From: CAYNLG01 sp964397995
Lineage (GTDB): Bacteria; Planctomycetota; Phycisphaerae; FEN-1346
Assembly: GCA_964397995.1 (NCBI GenBank)
Contig: CAYNLG010000022.1
Coordinates: 1 to 44,772, forward strand
Reading direction: 5' to 3'
DNA: 44,772 nucleotides
Shown here: one piece after another, positions 15,439 through 23,615 of the stretch
Layout of the letters: each line of letters starts with the position of its first letter
Position numbering within the stretch: the first letter of the stretch is position 1
Program-made: the position numbers and the translations under genes
Notes under the pieces: model-generated
Database searches by the model: none
The model's input: only the letters and a program-made list of their open reading frames with translations
What the model was told of the DNA's origin: nothing

Positions 15439-16248
15439 TTACTTCAGGAAGATCTCGACGCGCCGGTTCCGCGCGCGGCCTTCCTTGGTATCGTTCGAGG
15501 CGATCGGCTGCGAGGCTCCGACGCCGCGCGTCGCGATTCGCGTCGAGGCCACCCCATTGGCCGTAAGGATATCGGCCACCGACTCCGCTCGAGCGATGCT
15601 CAAGCCCGTGTTGTTCGGTTCCTTGCCCAGTTCCTTCAGGAGTTGGATGGTGGACGCCTTGGCCACTCGGACGCTGTCGGTGTGGCCGACGATCGTCACG
15701 CCGATGCCTTGGGCGACATCCGCCGCCAGGATGCCGGCCAGCCTGGCCAGCGCCTGGCGGGGGTCGGACTTGACGACGTTCGAGCCGGAGTCGAAGGTGA
15801 TGTCGCTGGCAAAGCGGAGCACGTGCGTTTCCGGATCGAAGACGAACAGGCCCGGGAACTCCTGGGCGAGCATGTTGATTTCGAGGGCGACCTTCTCGGG
15901 CAGGCCTCCGCCGCCGGGCGCCACCGTCACGGGCTTCTCCGCCATGGACTTCAGGACGGCATTGGCCTCCTCGTAGGCTTGGCGGTAGGCGTCGCGTTCG
16001 CGCCGGACGGCAGCCAAGTGCTCCTCTTTCTCGTCGAGTAGGCGTTGGCAGTCGCCGCCGCGGGCCTGCATGGCGTCGATGCGCTCCTGGAGGCGGGCGA
16101 CCTCGGCCTCGCGCTCCTGCAGGAGCTTCTCCTGTTCACGGTTGCGGAGGAGGCAGGCGTCGTACTTGGCCTGGTCAACGCACCCGGTGCTGACAAACGC
16201 ACCGGCCACGACCAGGGCCATCGCCACCACGGCTAAGACGCGTCGCAT
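15439..16248 (-). CDS. OmpA-family peptidoglycan-binding lipoprotein
   Basis: 269 residues from the ATG at 16248 (AAAGGAG upstream). Signal MRRVLAVVAMALVVAGAFVS then TGC makes Cys23 the likely lipidation site. Residues ~30-95 form a coiled coil (REQEKLLQEREAEVARLQER), about 105-140 a linker, and ~145-269 an OmpA C-terminal domain: ITFDSGSNVVKSD, IVGHTDSVRVAK, NTGLSIARAESVADIL, GVGASQPIASNDTKEGRARN then RRVEIFLK. The TD..R and N..LS..RA..V residues that bind diaminopimelate-type peptidoglycan are present. It likely tethers an envelope layer to the cell wall. It follows the membrane HTH gene by 88 bases on the same strand, with a strong hairpin between them. A usual length for a coiled-coil/OmpA lipoprotein; not Pal, which lacks the long coiled coil. 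Confidence 0.9.
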   Translation of the reverse strand: MRRVLAVVAMALVVAGAFVSTGCVDQAKYDACLLRNREQEKLLQEREAEVARLQERIDAMQARGGDCQRLLDEKEEHLAAVRRERDAYRQAYEEANAVLKSMAEKPVTVAPGGGGLPEKVALEINMLAQEFPGLFVFDPETHVLRFASDITFDSGSNVVKSDPRQALARLAGILAADVAQGIGVTIVGHTDSVRVAKASTIQLLKELGKEPNNTGLSIARAESVADILTANGVASTRIATRGVGASQPIASNDTKEGRARNRRVEIFLK

Positions 16249-16280
16249 AGGGACTCTCCTTTCGCTGGGTCGAACGTCGT

Positions 16281-16312
16281 GGCCCGCACCGCGGCGCAAA
16301 GCGGAACGGGCC
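16281..16312. promoter_or_regulatory. Intercistronic hairpin
   Basis: GGCCCG (16281-16286) pairs with CGGGCC (16307-16312), and inside it CCGC (16289-16292) with GCGG (16301-16304), separated by a 2x2 internal loop and closed by an 8-base loop. It sits between the membrane HTH gene and the OmpA lipoprotein gene and could partly terminate or stabilise the shared message. Confidence 0.45.
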
Positions 16313-16336
16313 GACAGCCCACAGGCGGCCCTACCG

Positions 16337-17134
16337 TCAGCCGCCCAGAGCCTCGCGGCGCTGGCGCTGGCTCTCGAGCACGAAGCCGATCAGCGTCACC
16401 ACCAGGATAATGAACACGCCGGCGCCGAGCAGGATCAGCGGGCCGTTGCCCTCGCCGAGGTTCCGGAAGAACGTCGGCCGGTTCCCGGTCAGGTAGGCCA
16501 GGAACACCAGACCGGTCAGAATCACGCCCAGCAGGCCCAGGACCATCAGCACCGTGAAGCTGCCGTGATGGGCCTGCGGTTCGACGAGGGTGACGATGCG
16601 CGTGCGGCTGGGGGCCACGCCGGCCGTGGCCGGCACCATCGCGCTGCCGGAGTCCACGGCGACCGCGGGCTCGTCCCCGAAGACGTCCTCCTCGGCCCCC
16701 CCCAGCTCGTCTTCGCTGAGCACTTCCTGGAGGCTCGACTCGTCGGTCTCCGGGCTCAGGGCCAGCGGAGCCGGCTCCGTGGCGGGGGCGGCCATGGCCT
16801 CCTGCACGTCGCGCGGCGCTTCGCCCGGCCCCTCGCCGGGGAACACGCCTTCGGTGTCGGCGGCGATCCAGGTCTCGGCGGCCGAGTCGGCCGGGACGTC
16901 CTCCTCTTCGGCGAAGAGGATGTCGGCATCGATGCTCATGAGCGTATCGCCGGCCTCGTCCTCGGAGGGCTCGCCCTCGTCCGGGCCGGCCATGGCGTCG
17001 ATGTCCTCTTTCCGGAACTTCCAGTCCTGACCGTCTCGGAAGGCGCGGATCTCGCCCTTCTTGATCATGCCCTGGAGTTCGTCGTCCGACTTCCCAAGCC
17101 GCTGCTTGGCCGTTTCGAAGTTGACAAAGTCCAA
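16337..17134 (-). CDS. Membrane-anchored protein with an excisionase/MerR-type HTH domain
   Basis: 265 residues. Residues 1-48 (MDFVNFETAKQRLGKSDDEL, MIKKGEIRAFRDGQDWKFRK, EDIDAM) match the short winged helix of excisionase-type HTH proteins. Residues ~50-185 are acidic, Pro/Ala-rich and probably disordered. Two membrane helices follow at ~192-214 and ~231-253, and a short basic tail ends the protein. The start is TTG at 17134: AGGAGG lies exactly 6 bases upstream, whereas an upstream in-frame TTG at 17152 would overlap that ribosome site. Such HTH-plus-membrane proteins recur in planctomycetes; the HTH may bind DNA or simply be a protein-binding fold, so calling it a regulator is inference. 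A TATAAC (17191-17196) could be its -10 element. Confidence 0.8.
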   Translation of the reverse strand: MDFVNFETAKQRLGKSDDELQGMIKKGEIRAFRDGQDWKFRKEDIDAMAGPDEGEPSEDEAGDTLMSIDADILFAEEEDVPADSAAETWIAADTEGVFPGEGPGEAPRDVQEAMAAPATEPAPLALSPETDESSLQEVLSEDELGGAEEDVFGDEPAVAVDSGSAMVPATAGVAPSRTRIVTLVEPQAHHGSFTVLMVLGLLGVILTGLVFLAYLTGNRPTFFRNLGEGNGPLILLGAGVFIILVVTLIGFVLESQRQRREALGG

Positions 17135-17241
17135 ACCTGTCCTCCTCACCAACGGGGCGACCGCGGCGGTGCGGCCGTCCGGTCCGCTTGGTTATACGGA
17201 TGCCGCCCGCAAGCGGCTTCGCTTGTGCCGCCCTTCTCTTC

Positions 17242-17610
17242 CTACGGCGTCCCCGCCCCGCCCCGCACTGCGTCAACGCGCGCCCGGATATCCTTCGGCA
17301 GCGGCGGGTCGTTGTTGTAGTCGGTCAAGGCCAAGTCCGCCCCGATGTCTCTCACGGCCAGAAGCTTGAGCCGCCCTCGCGATCCGTCAGCCTGGTACAC
17401 GGCCAAGCGTGCCGCCTCGGTATCGAGCAGGCAGACCATGACGCTCCGGTTGTCAAGCGGGGTGGCCGAGAGCACCACCGACCCGTCCCGGGGCAAGTCC
17501 GCCGCCCACGCCGGGCTCGCCGTACGCGGACCGAACGCCAGCGCCAGGCCCAGAATGGCCAAGCCGACACCCAGCAGTCCGATAGCCACACAGGTGGACG
17601 GACGCGCCAT
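17242..17610 (-). CDS. Small exported protein of unknown function
   Basis: 122 residues from the ATG at 17610 with GGAGG about 9 bases upstream. Residues 1-36 form a long signal peptide or anchor (VAIGLLGVGLAILGLALAFG, cleavage possible after AWA). The rest is a small beta-rich domain: DGSVVLSATPLDNRSVMVCL, RLAVYQADGSRGRLKLLAVR, DIGADLALTDYNNDPPLP. The pattern of a strand, then a residue set V-Y-x-x-D-G-S, resembles planctomycete proteins of similar size, but I cannot name a family. It has a good promoter at 17675-17702 and lies 107 bases before the membrane HTH gene, so all three minus-strand genes may be co-transcribed. Confidence 0.7.
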   Translation of the reverse strand: MARPSTCVAIGLLGVGLAILGLALAFGPRTASPAWAADLPRDGSVVLSATPLDNRSVMVCLLDTEAARLAVYQADGSRGRLKLLAVRDIGADLALTDYNNDPPLPKDIRARVDAVRGGAGTP

Positions 17611-17674
17611 GCGGACACTGCCTCCACGTCAGCAGCCCGGCCTTGCGGCCGGACGGGGCTCCCCTCACTGGCGC

Positions 17675-17702
17675 ATTGTAAAGGTGCCCGGAGCCAATGC
17701 AA
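17675..17702 (-). promoter_or_regulatory. Sigma70-type promoter for the 17610 gene
   Basis: Reverse-strand TTGCAT (17697-17702), a 16-base spacer and TACAAT (17675-17680), about 57 bases before the ATG. Confidence 0.55.
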
Positions 17703-17744
17703 CGGAATTTCCAGACGGTGGCACACGCCGCAGGCCCTTTTCGC

Positions 17745-17774
17745 TGGATAGAGCGGCCCGGGTCGGCCTATCAT
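17745..17774 (+). promoter_or_regulatory. Weak candidate promoter for the 17857 gene
   Basis: TGGATA (17745-17750), an 18-base spacer and TATCAT (17769-17774). Only the -10 element is good. It lies on the opposite strand to, and about 45 bases from, the 17675-17702 promoter. Confidence 0.28.
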
Positions 17775-17856
17775 GGGCGCCACGGCCCGCGTGCCGCCCG
17801 GCTGCCGCAGCCCGAGGGCGGACCGCCGACCGCACAGAGACGACCGCGGGGAGAGC

Positions 17857-20229
17857 ATGGTGGACGTCGAACTGGTGGCCGTCTCCAGGTGGACCCTTTC
17901 GGCCGGTGCCGCCACCGCCGCCGGGGCCCTCTTCGGCGCCGGACTCCTGGTGGCGGCGCGCGTCCGCGAGCAGACGGGCCTGCTGCTCCGGTTCCTGGCC
18001 ATGCTCGGCCTCGCCTGGGCCGCCCTCTCTGCCGCCTACTTCGTCTCGCCGCCGGGCGTGTCGTTCCAGACCTACCTGGTGACCAGCCGTGTACCGACGG
18101 TGATTCTGGCGGCAGCAGGCGCCGTCTATTACGTGGCAGGGCTGGCCCGGTTCCAGCCCGCCGACCGGCAGTGGCGGCGTTCGGCGGCCATTCTGGCGGG
18201 CATCGCCCTCCTGGGCGGCGCCTTCGTGCGCGCCGCCCAGGACCCGGCTACCGCCCCCTACGTCCAAGCCCCCCTCTCCATTCTGATGCTCGCGACCGTC
18301 TGGCGGCTTCAGGCGGAGCCGCTTGTGTACCTGGCGATGCTGGCGGGCGCTTACACCGTGGTACAAGCCGGCCCCGCGCACCTGTTCACCGACCCGTCCG
18401 TGCCCGCGACCCTCCGGACAACAACGGTGGCGGCAGCGGTCTCAGCTGCCATGATCCTCCTCGGCGGGCCACTGGGGTTCGTGCCCCGCCAGGAAGCCAA
18501 TGTTCGCTGGTATCGCCAGGGCCTGCTCATCGTTCCCCTCTTGGTGGCGACCCTGGCGGCCGCGGCCGCCGGCTACTCGGCGGTCTGGTATGGGACCACA
18601 TGGCACACCGTCTGGGCCCTCGGCGTCTGGTGGGCCGTTCTGCTCGTGGCCGCCATCGGTCTCAAACAGCCCGACCTGTTCGGTTTCTCATCGGTGGCGG
18701 CGGGCATGGCGGCGGTGGCCACCTTCGCCGCCCTCGGCGGGCCGCGCGTCGAGGGCTACTGGGGCCGGTACCCCTCGGTTCTCGTGGCGTTGGCTTTCGG
18801 GGCCGCCGTGCTGGCCGCCCTGCTTGCCGCGGGACGTAAGCGGACGCTCCTGGCCGCCTTCGCTCGGGCGCTGTACCTGGCGGCTGTGGCCGTCGCCGTG
18901 GCGGCCATCGTCATCGAACCGCTCGATACCGAGTCCAGATACGTTGGGGCGGACCTCCTTATCGCCACGGCCGTCCTGGCTCTGGCGCATGCCCACCGGG
19001 CTCCCGCGTGGGTCAACTTCCTCGTAGCAGGGGGGGCGACCGCCGGTGTGGCAGCAGTGGCCTGGCCGGGGCTGGGGGCCGAGGCCGCGCTCTGGCACGA
19101 ACGCATCCGCCAAGTCGCCGCCGCGGCCGCCGTGGGATGGCTCCTGGCGGCCATCGCACTGCGGGAGATTCTGCGGCACACGGCGGCGGACCGGACGGCC
19201 CGGCGGCAGACAGAACCCCTTACGCTCGTGGGCCTCGTGGCGACCGTCGGCTTGGCCGTCTACCTGATGGTCCTCGAGGTCGGCGCGTACGCGGAGCTCA
19301 TGATCGACGGGGCCAGCCCCACGCGCGACCTGTTGGGGCCTGTCTCAGGCCTGGTTTCCTGGGTGGCCGTCCTGGTCGCGCTGCTGCTGTCGATGTGGCT
19401 GGTGCGCCACACGGCGAGGACATTCCTGTTCTACCTGGCGGGCATCAGTGCGACGGTCTATCTGGGCCTGCTGCGACCGGCGGTCTCGCCTGAGGATTTT
19501 CTCATCTACGCCGTCGCGGGGTACGGCAGTGCCCACCTGCTCGTGTATCTTTACGAACGCAAGTTCATGGAATTGCTGTCGCGCGGCTGCGCCCTGTACC
19601 GCGATGAACGCCGCGCCTCCACGACGATCTTCACCTTGGCGGTCATCTCGTGTTTCGTGGCGGCGGTCATGGCGGCGTTCCGCCTCTGGAGCCCCGCGTC
19701 GCTTCTCATGCTCGCCATCATGGCCGCCGTCTTCCTCGTCTGGAGCTTCGTGTGGCTCCGCGGGGAAATGCTGTATTTGGCCGTCCTCATGGTTACGCTC
19801 TGCACGCTGTCGATGTGGCATACCGTGGAGCGGCCGGAGGTGTGGACGCCCTGGCGTATCGAGGTCAACGCGGCCCTGCTCACGTTCTCGGCGGTTCTCT
19901 GGCTGGTCATCGGCGTCCGTATCCACGGGGTGCGGGGAGAGGTGTTCCAGCTCGCGGGCCCCGCGCGGGCGTGCTCGGTGATTCTGGCCCTTGTCGGGAC
20001 CGGGTTTACCATCGCGCTGGCCCTGTCGCCGGCTCTTCCGGGCGAGGTGTGGCGGGCCGGCCGGACAACCGGCGAATGGGCTCTGGGGCTGTCGACCCTG
20101 TCGGCGCTGATCTTTTACTACGCGTGGGCCGCCCACGTCTTCCGGCATCGGTTCTACCATGCCATGAGCGGCTTGGCCGTCTTGGCCGTGGGCCTCTATG
20201 TCGGCTTGTACGCCGGCATGCGTCTGTAG
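17857..20229 (+). CDS. Large polytopic membrane protein, unknown function
   Basis: 790 residues, most of it hydrophobic: I count roughly 20 membrane segments over the whole length, with short charged loops such as RVREQT, RFQPADRQWRR, AGRKRTLL, RHTAADRTARRQTEP and YERKFMELLSRGCALYRDER. A slightly longer soluble loop lies near residue 585. No transporter, sensor, respiratory-complex or polymerase signature is recognised. The start ATG at 17857 has GGGGAG just before it; the frame is open upstream to 17773 but that section is Arg-rich and not membrane-like. Monocistronic or followed loosely by uvrC (71-base gap with its own promoter). Large orphan membrane proteins of this kind are frequent in planctomycetes. 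Confidence 0.75.
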   Translation: MVDVELVAVSRWTLSAGAATAAGALFGAGLLVAARVREQTGLLLRFLAMLGLAWAALSAAYFVSPPGVSFQTYLVTSRVPTVILAAAGAVYYVAGLARFQPADRQWRRSAAILAGIALLGGAFVRAAQDPATAPYVQAPLSILMLATVWRLQAEPLVYLAMLAGAYTVVQAGPAHLFTDPSVPATLRTTTVAAAVSAAMILLGGPLGFVPRQEANVRWYRQGLLIVPLLVATLAAAAAGYSAVWYGTTWHTVWALGVWWAVLLVAAIGLKQPDLFGFSSVAAGMAAVATFAALGGPRVEGYWGRYPSVLVALAFGAAVLAALLAAGRKRTLLAAFARALYLAAVAVAVAAIVIEPLDTESRYVGADLLIATAVLALAHAHRAPAWVNFLVAGGATAGVAAVAWPGLGAEAALWHERIRQVAAAAAVGWLLAAIALREILRHTAADRTARRQTEPLTLVGLVATVGLAVYLMVLEVGAYAELMIDGASPTRDLLGPVSGLVSWVAVLVALLLSMWLVRHTARTFLFYLAGISATVYLGLLRPAVSPEDFLIYAVAGYGSAHLLVYLYERKFMELLSRGCALYRDERRASTTIFTLAVISCFVAAVMAAFRLWSPASLLMLAIMAAVFLVWSFVWLRGEMLYLAVLMVTLCTLSMWHTVERPEVWTPWRIEVNAALLTFSAVLWLVIGVRIHGVRGEVFQLAGPARACSVILALVGTGFTIALALSPALPGEVWRAGRTTGEWALGLSTLSALIFYYAWAAHVFRHRFYHAMSGLAVLAVGLYVGLYAGMRL

Positions 20230-20250
20230 CGGCCTCGTGCCTCCCCCCGC

Positions 20251-20279
20251 TTGGCGTGAGCGGGGCCGGGTGCTATCCT
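20251..20279 (+). promoter_or_regulatory. Candidate promoter for uvrC
   Basis: TTGGCG (20251-20256), a 17-base spacer and TATCCT (20274-20279). It implies a very short leader before the GTG start at 20301. No LexA-type box is recognised. Confidence 0.4.
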
Positions 20280-20300
20280 TAAGGGTGCCGGGAGGCCCGC

Positions 20301-21695
20301 GTGGACCGAGAAGCCCTGGTCGAGAAGGTCCGGACGTTCCCCAAGGCGCCCGGGGTCTACCTGATGAAGGACGACCGGGGGCGTGTCATCTATGTCGGCA
20401 AGGCCGCCGATCTCCGCAGCCGCGTGCTCCAGTACTTTCAGCCCTCGGCGGACCTGGGCGCGAAGAAGCAGCAGATGGTGGAGGAGGTCTGCGACGTCGA
20501 GTTCCTGCCGGCCGAGAGCGAGGTGGACGCCCTGCTCCAGGAAGCGCGCCTCATCAAAGACATCCACCCGCGCTACAACGCCCGCTTGACCGACGACAAG
20601 ACCTTCCCGTACCTGGAGATCACGACGCGCGATGACTTCCCCGGCGTGTACCTGACGCGGGCTCCCCAGCGGACAGGCACCAAGCTCTACGGCCCGTTTA
20701 CGAACGTGGCGGGCCTCCGGGCGGCCCTGGGCGAACTGCAGCGAATCTTCCGTTTCCGCACCTGCACGCTCGAGATCGAGGCCGGCGACCCGGACCTGCG
20801 TTACCGCCGCCCCTGTATCCTTTACCCCATCAAGCGATGCACCGGCCCCTGTGCGGGGCACATCACGCGAGAGGCATACCGGAAAGACATCGCGCGGCTG
20901 CGCCGCTTCCTGGAGGGGAAGCGGACGAGCGTCATACGCGACCTGACGCGCGAGATGATGGCTCTCTCGAAGACCCGACGGTATGAGGAGGCCGGCGTCG
21001 TCCGCGACCAGCTCCGCGCCATCCAGGCCCTGGCGGAGCGTGGCAAAGCGCGGACGCACCTCCAGCCGGAAGTGTTCGCCCCGACGGTCGACCCGGGCGA
21101 AGGCATGGCGCGGCTGACGGCCCTGCTGGGCGCCTCCGGTCCGGTCCGCTCCATCGAAGGCACGGACATCGCGAACCTGGGCGGCCGGGAGGTCGTCGGG
21201 GTCATCGTCCCGTTCATCGACGGCCGCCCTTTCAAGGCCGGCTACCGCCGCTTTCGCATCCGCACGGTCGAGGGACAGGATGACTTCGCGTCCATCCGCG
21301 AGGTCGTCTTTCGGCGATTCCGGCGGCTCACGGAAGAGCTCAGCGTCCTGCCTGACGTGGTTCTTGTCGACGGCGGCCTGGGCCAGCTCCATGCCGCCGA
21401 AGCCGCCATCCGCGAGGTCGGCGCCGAGATGCCGCACCTTGTCAGCTTGGCCAAGCGCGACGAGGAGGTCTATGTCCTGGGTCGGGCGGAGGACGCACCG
21501 CTGAGGCTTGCTCGCACCGATCCGGGACTGAAGGTGCTCCAGACCGTGCGGGACGAGGCCCACCGGTTTGCCCAACACTACCATCACCTTCTCAGACGGA
21601 AAGCGTCCCTGGGCGAGGAGGCAGCCAAAGCCACGCGGCGCGGCGGCAAGGGCAAGCGGAAGCGGCGGCACCGCCGACCGCGGCCGGAGGGGTAG
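20301..21695 (+). CDS. uvrC: Short-form excinuclease ABC subunit C
   Basis: 464 residues; nuclease subunit of nucleotide excision repair, making the two incisions around UvrB-marked damage. GIY-YIG domain at ~15-95 (APGVYLMKDDRGRVIYVGKA, LLQEARLIKDIHPRYN). Four cysteines at 155, 172, 180 and 184 fit the UvrC iron-sulfur site. The UVR helices (UvrB contact) are ~205-240. The RNase H-like nuclease domain is ~285-440 with D289 (GTDI), D357 (VDGG) and H421 (DEAHRFA) as catalytic residues. Compared with the usual ~600 residues it lacks the stretch normally lying between UVR and the RNase H core and the C-terminal (HhH)2 DNA-binding domain; the end is instead a basic tail (RRGGKGKRKRRHRRPRP). GTG start with GGGAGG 5 bases upstream. 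Both nuclease sites are intact, so probably active. Confidence 0.93.
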   Translation: MDREALVEKVRTFPKAPGVYLMKDDRGRVIYVGKAADLRSRVLQYFQPSADLGAKKQQMVEEVCDVEFLPAESEVDALLQEARLIKDIHPRYNARLTDDKTFPYLEITTRDDFPGVYLTRAPQRTGTKLYGPFTNVAGLRAALGELQRIFRFRTCTLEIEAGDPDLRYRRPCILYPIKRCTGPCAGHITREAYRKDIARLRRFLEGKRTSVIRDLTREMMALSKTRRYEEAGVVRDQLRAIQALAERGKARTHLQPEVFAPTVDPGEGMARLTALLGASGPVRSIEGTDIANLGGREVVGVIVPFIDGRPFKAGYRRFRIRTVEGQDDFASIREVVFRRFRRLTEELSVLPDVVLVDGGLGQLHAAEAAIREVGAEMPHLVSLAKRDEEVYVLGRAEDAPLRLARTDPGLKVLQTVRDEAHRFAQHYHHLLRRKASLGEEAAKATRRGGKGKRKRRHRRPRPEG

Positions 21696-21707
21696 CGTCT
21701 GCAGCGC

Positions 21708-23561
21708 TCAGGAGGGGGTACGGACCCGCGCCGCGCAGACATGACCCGCCTGGGCGCGCCGAAGCGCGAACCAGGCAACGCCCACGAGCACCGCGCCTAC
21801 CCCATCCGCCACGATGTCCATCACCTCGAACGAGCGGTGGGTCGTCAGCCAGGCTTGCGCGTACTCGATGCCCACCCCAATGGCTGCCGCCACTCCCACC
21901 GCGAGCAGGATGCGGCCCAGGAGGTGACGCGTTGTGGGACGCGGCCCGAGCGCGTAGCAGATGAGCAGCGAGATGGCCGCGAACGTGCCGGCGTGGAGGG
22001 CCTTGTCGCTGAACTGGATGTCGCCGGGGCCGCCCATGCCCCCCTCCGCCAGCCCCAGTGCCCCCGCGATGCCAACGGCCCCGACGACGAAGGGCCAGTG
22101 GGCCATGCCGACACGGCCGGCGGCCGTGCCGGGCCGGTAAGCCAGCGCGTGGAGTTCCCACCCGCGCGCCAGGCCCACGACGGCGGCCACCGTGAGCAGG
22201 TTCGGTACCAGCAGCGCCGAGGCATCGGCCCCGAAGGCCACCAGGTTCGCGAGCAGAGCACCCAGCGCGGCCGCCGGCGCCAGCCGCGTCCAAGGGCTTC
22301 GTGCGCGGATGACGCGTCGCGCCAGGTAGGCGGCCAGCGCCACGGCCAGCGCCACGGCCAGAACCAGTCCCGCCCAACCGATCTCGGCGATGAGCACGCG
22401 GTAGCCGTTCGTATCGACATCGGCGCCGCCCTCGGCCGGCCACCCCGGCGGACCGAACAAGGCCCGCGGCGACACAACCCCGGCCCCGTATCCGAAAAGC
22501 GTGCGGTGCGGCAGCGCCCCGACCAGCCCCTCGACCGGCGCCGCCGACGCCGGCAATGACGGACCGGCCAACCACAGCCCGGCCAGCCACCCCGCAACCA
22601 ACCACGCGCCGGTCACGGCCGTCAGCAGGATCATCCGCCCGCGGCCGCATGGCGCCTGCGGCCCGGCCACGTACAGGAGGAGCACCATCCCCGCCGCCAG
22701 CATGGCATACCCCGCCCGGGCGTGAAAAGCCACGTGGCCGGCGCCGAGACCGGCCGCCATCAGCCCCGCCAGCAGCAGCGCCACGCCGGCGGCCAGCACC
22801 GGCGGCCCGGCCAGCCACGCCGGTCCGCTCTGGCGCCGCTGCCGGGGTGCCACCGGCATCATGCCAAGGGTCCGGAGGACCACGGCCACGGCAAGCGGCA
22901 GGCCCGCCAGCAGGGCCGGTTGCAGGGCGTCGCCGCCCAGGATCGGTACGAGCATGGGTCCGGCGGCCCCGTCGGCCGCTTCGCCGGGAGTCCCGGCCTG
23001 AATCAGGACCCAGAGGGCGAGCGCCGCCGTGCCCAACGCGACCGCCCACGTGGCCCGCCGCAGCGCCCGCGCGGTTCGCAGTGCCGACCCCACCGTCCAG
23101 AAGAGGCCGGCCGCACCAATTGCCACCACCAGGACGCCCGCCGACTGGGAAGGCATCAGGCTGTACCGTCCGGTCCGCCCCCCGGCAAAGGCGGGCCGCG
23201 CCGGCCCATGGTCGACCAGCAGGCCGCGTAGCGCTCCCAGCACGTCCGGCGTCTGCATAACCGGACCGATGCGCGGCACCGGGAGCACGTGGAGCAGGAG
23301 GAGCCCGAGGAGGGCCCAGACCAGCAGGTTCGTGAGCCCGCGCCGGTACCGGGGGTCATATCCCAGCAGCGCCACACACACCCAGAGGGCAAGGAGCTGG
23401 CAGACGCCGAAGAGCAACGGCAACGTGCCGTAGCGGTGGAGATGCGAAAACACCGATGGCCCGACGGCAAGCATCGCCAGCAGCGCGGCCTGGAACAGAC
23501 CGCCAAGGAGCCGCGCAAGGGGACGGGGCGCTGCAAGCTGCGTGGCTGTCGCTACGGGCAT
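21708..23561 (-). CDS. O-antigen polymerase/ligase-like membrane protein fused to a VanZ domain
   Basis: 617 residues, last gene of the envelope operon and only 12 bases from the convergent uvrC stop. About 12 membrane segments in residues 20-505, with a large soluble loop near 320-385 (PHRTLFGYGAGVVSPRALFG, DTNGYRVLIAEIGWAGLVLA). The loop with LFGYGAG and a following HN/TNxYL-like segment is the layout of Wzy/WaaL-type enzymes, which polymerise or ligate polysaccharide on the outer face of the inner membrane. Residues ~515-605 match VanZ: SDKALHAGTFAAISLLICYA, then IEYAQAWLTTHRSFEVMDIVADGVGA. The polymerase/ligase call is from topology and context and is weaker than the VanZ call. The ATG at 23561 lacks a strong Shine-Dalgarno site. 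Confidence 0.7.
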   Translation of the reverse strand: MPVATATQLAAPRPLARLLGGLFQAALLAMLAVGPSVFSHLHRYGTLPLLFGVCQLLALWVCVALLGYDPRYRRGLTNLLVWALLGLLLLHVLPVPRIGPVMQTPDVLGALRGLLVDHGPARPAFAGGRTGRYSLMPSQSAGVLVVAIGAAGLFWTVGSALRTARALRRATWAVALGTAALALWVLIQAGTPGEAADGAAGPMLVPILGGDALQPALLAGLPLAVAVVLRTLGMMPVAPRQRRQSGPAWLAGPPVLAAGVALLLAGLMAAGLGAGHVAFHARAGYAMLAAGMVLLLYVAGPQAPCGRGRMILLTAVTGAWLVAGWLAGLWLAGPSLPASAAPVEGLVGALPHRTLFGYGAGVVSPRALFGPPGWPAEGGADVDTNGYRVLIAEIGWAGLVLAVALAVALAAYLARRVIRARSPWTRLAPAAALGALLANLVAFGADASALLVPNLLTVAAVVGLARGWELHALAYRPGTAAGRVGMAHWPFVVGAVGIAGALGLAEGGMGGPGDIQFSDKALHAGTFAAISLLICYALGPRPTTRHLLGRILLAVGVAAAIGVGIEYAQAWLTTHRSFEVMDIVADGVGAVLVGVAWFALRRAQAGHVCAARVRTPS

Positions 23562-23615
23562 AGGCGCATCCGGAGCCCTCCCGGTCGGGGGGCGCCCGCC
23601 GCTCGGACCCGCGGC

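Noticed and set aside
17135..17152. TTG at 17152 as the start of the HTH protein
   Set aside because: It would place the AGGAGG ribosome site inside the gene; the TTG at 17134 is 6 bases after that site.
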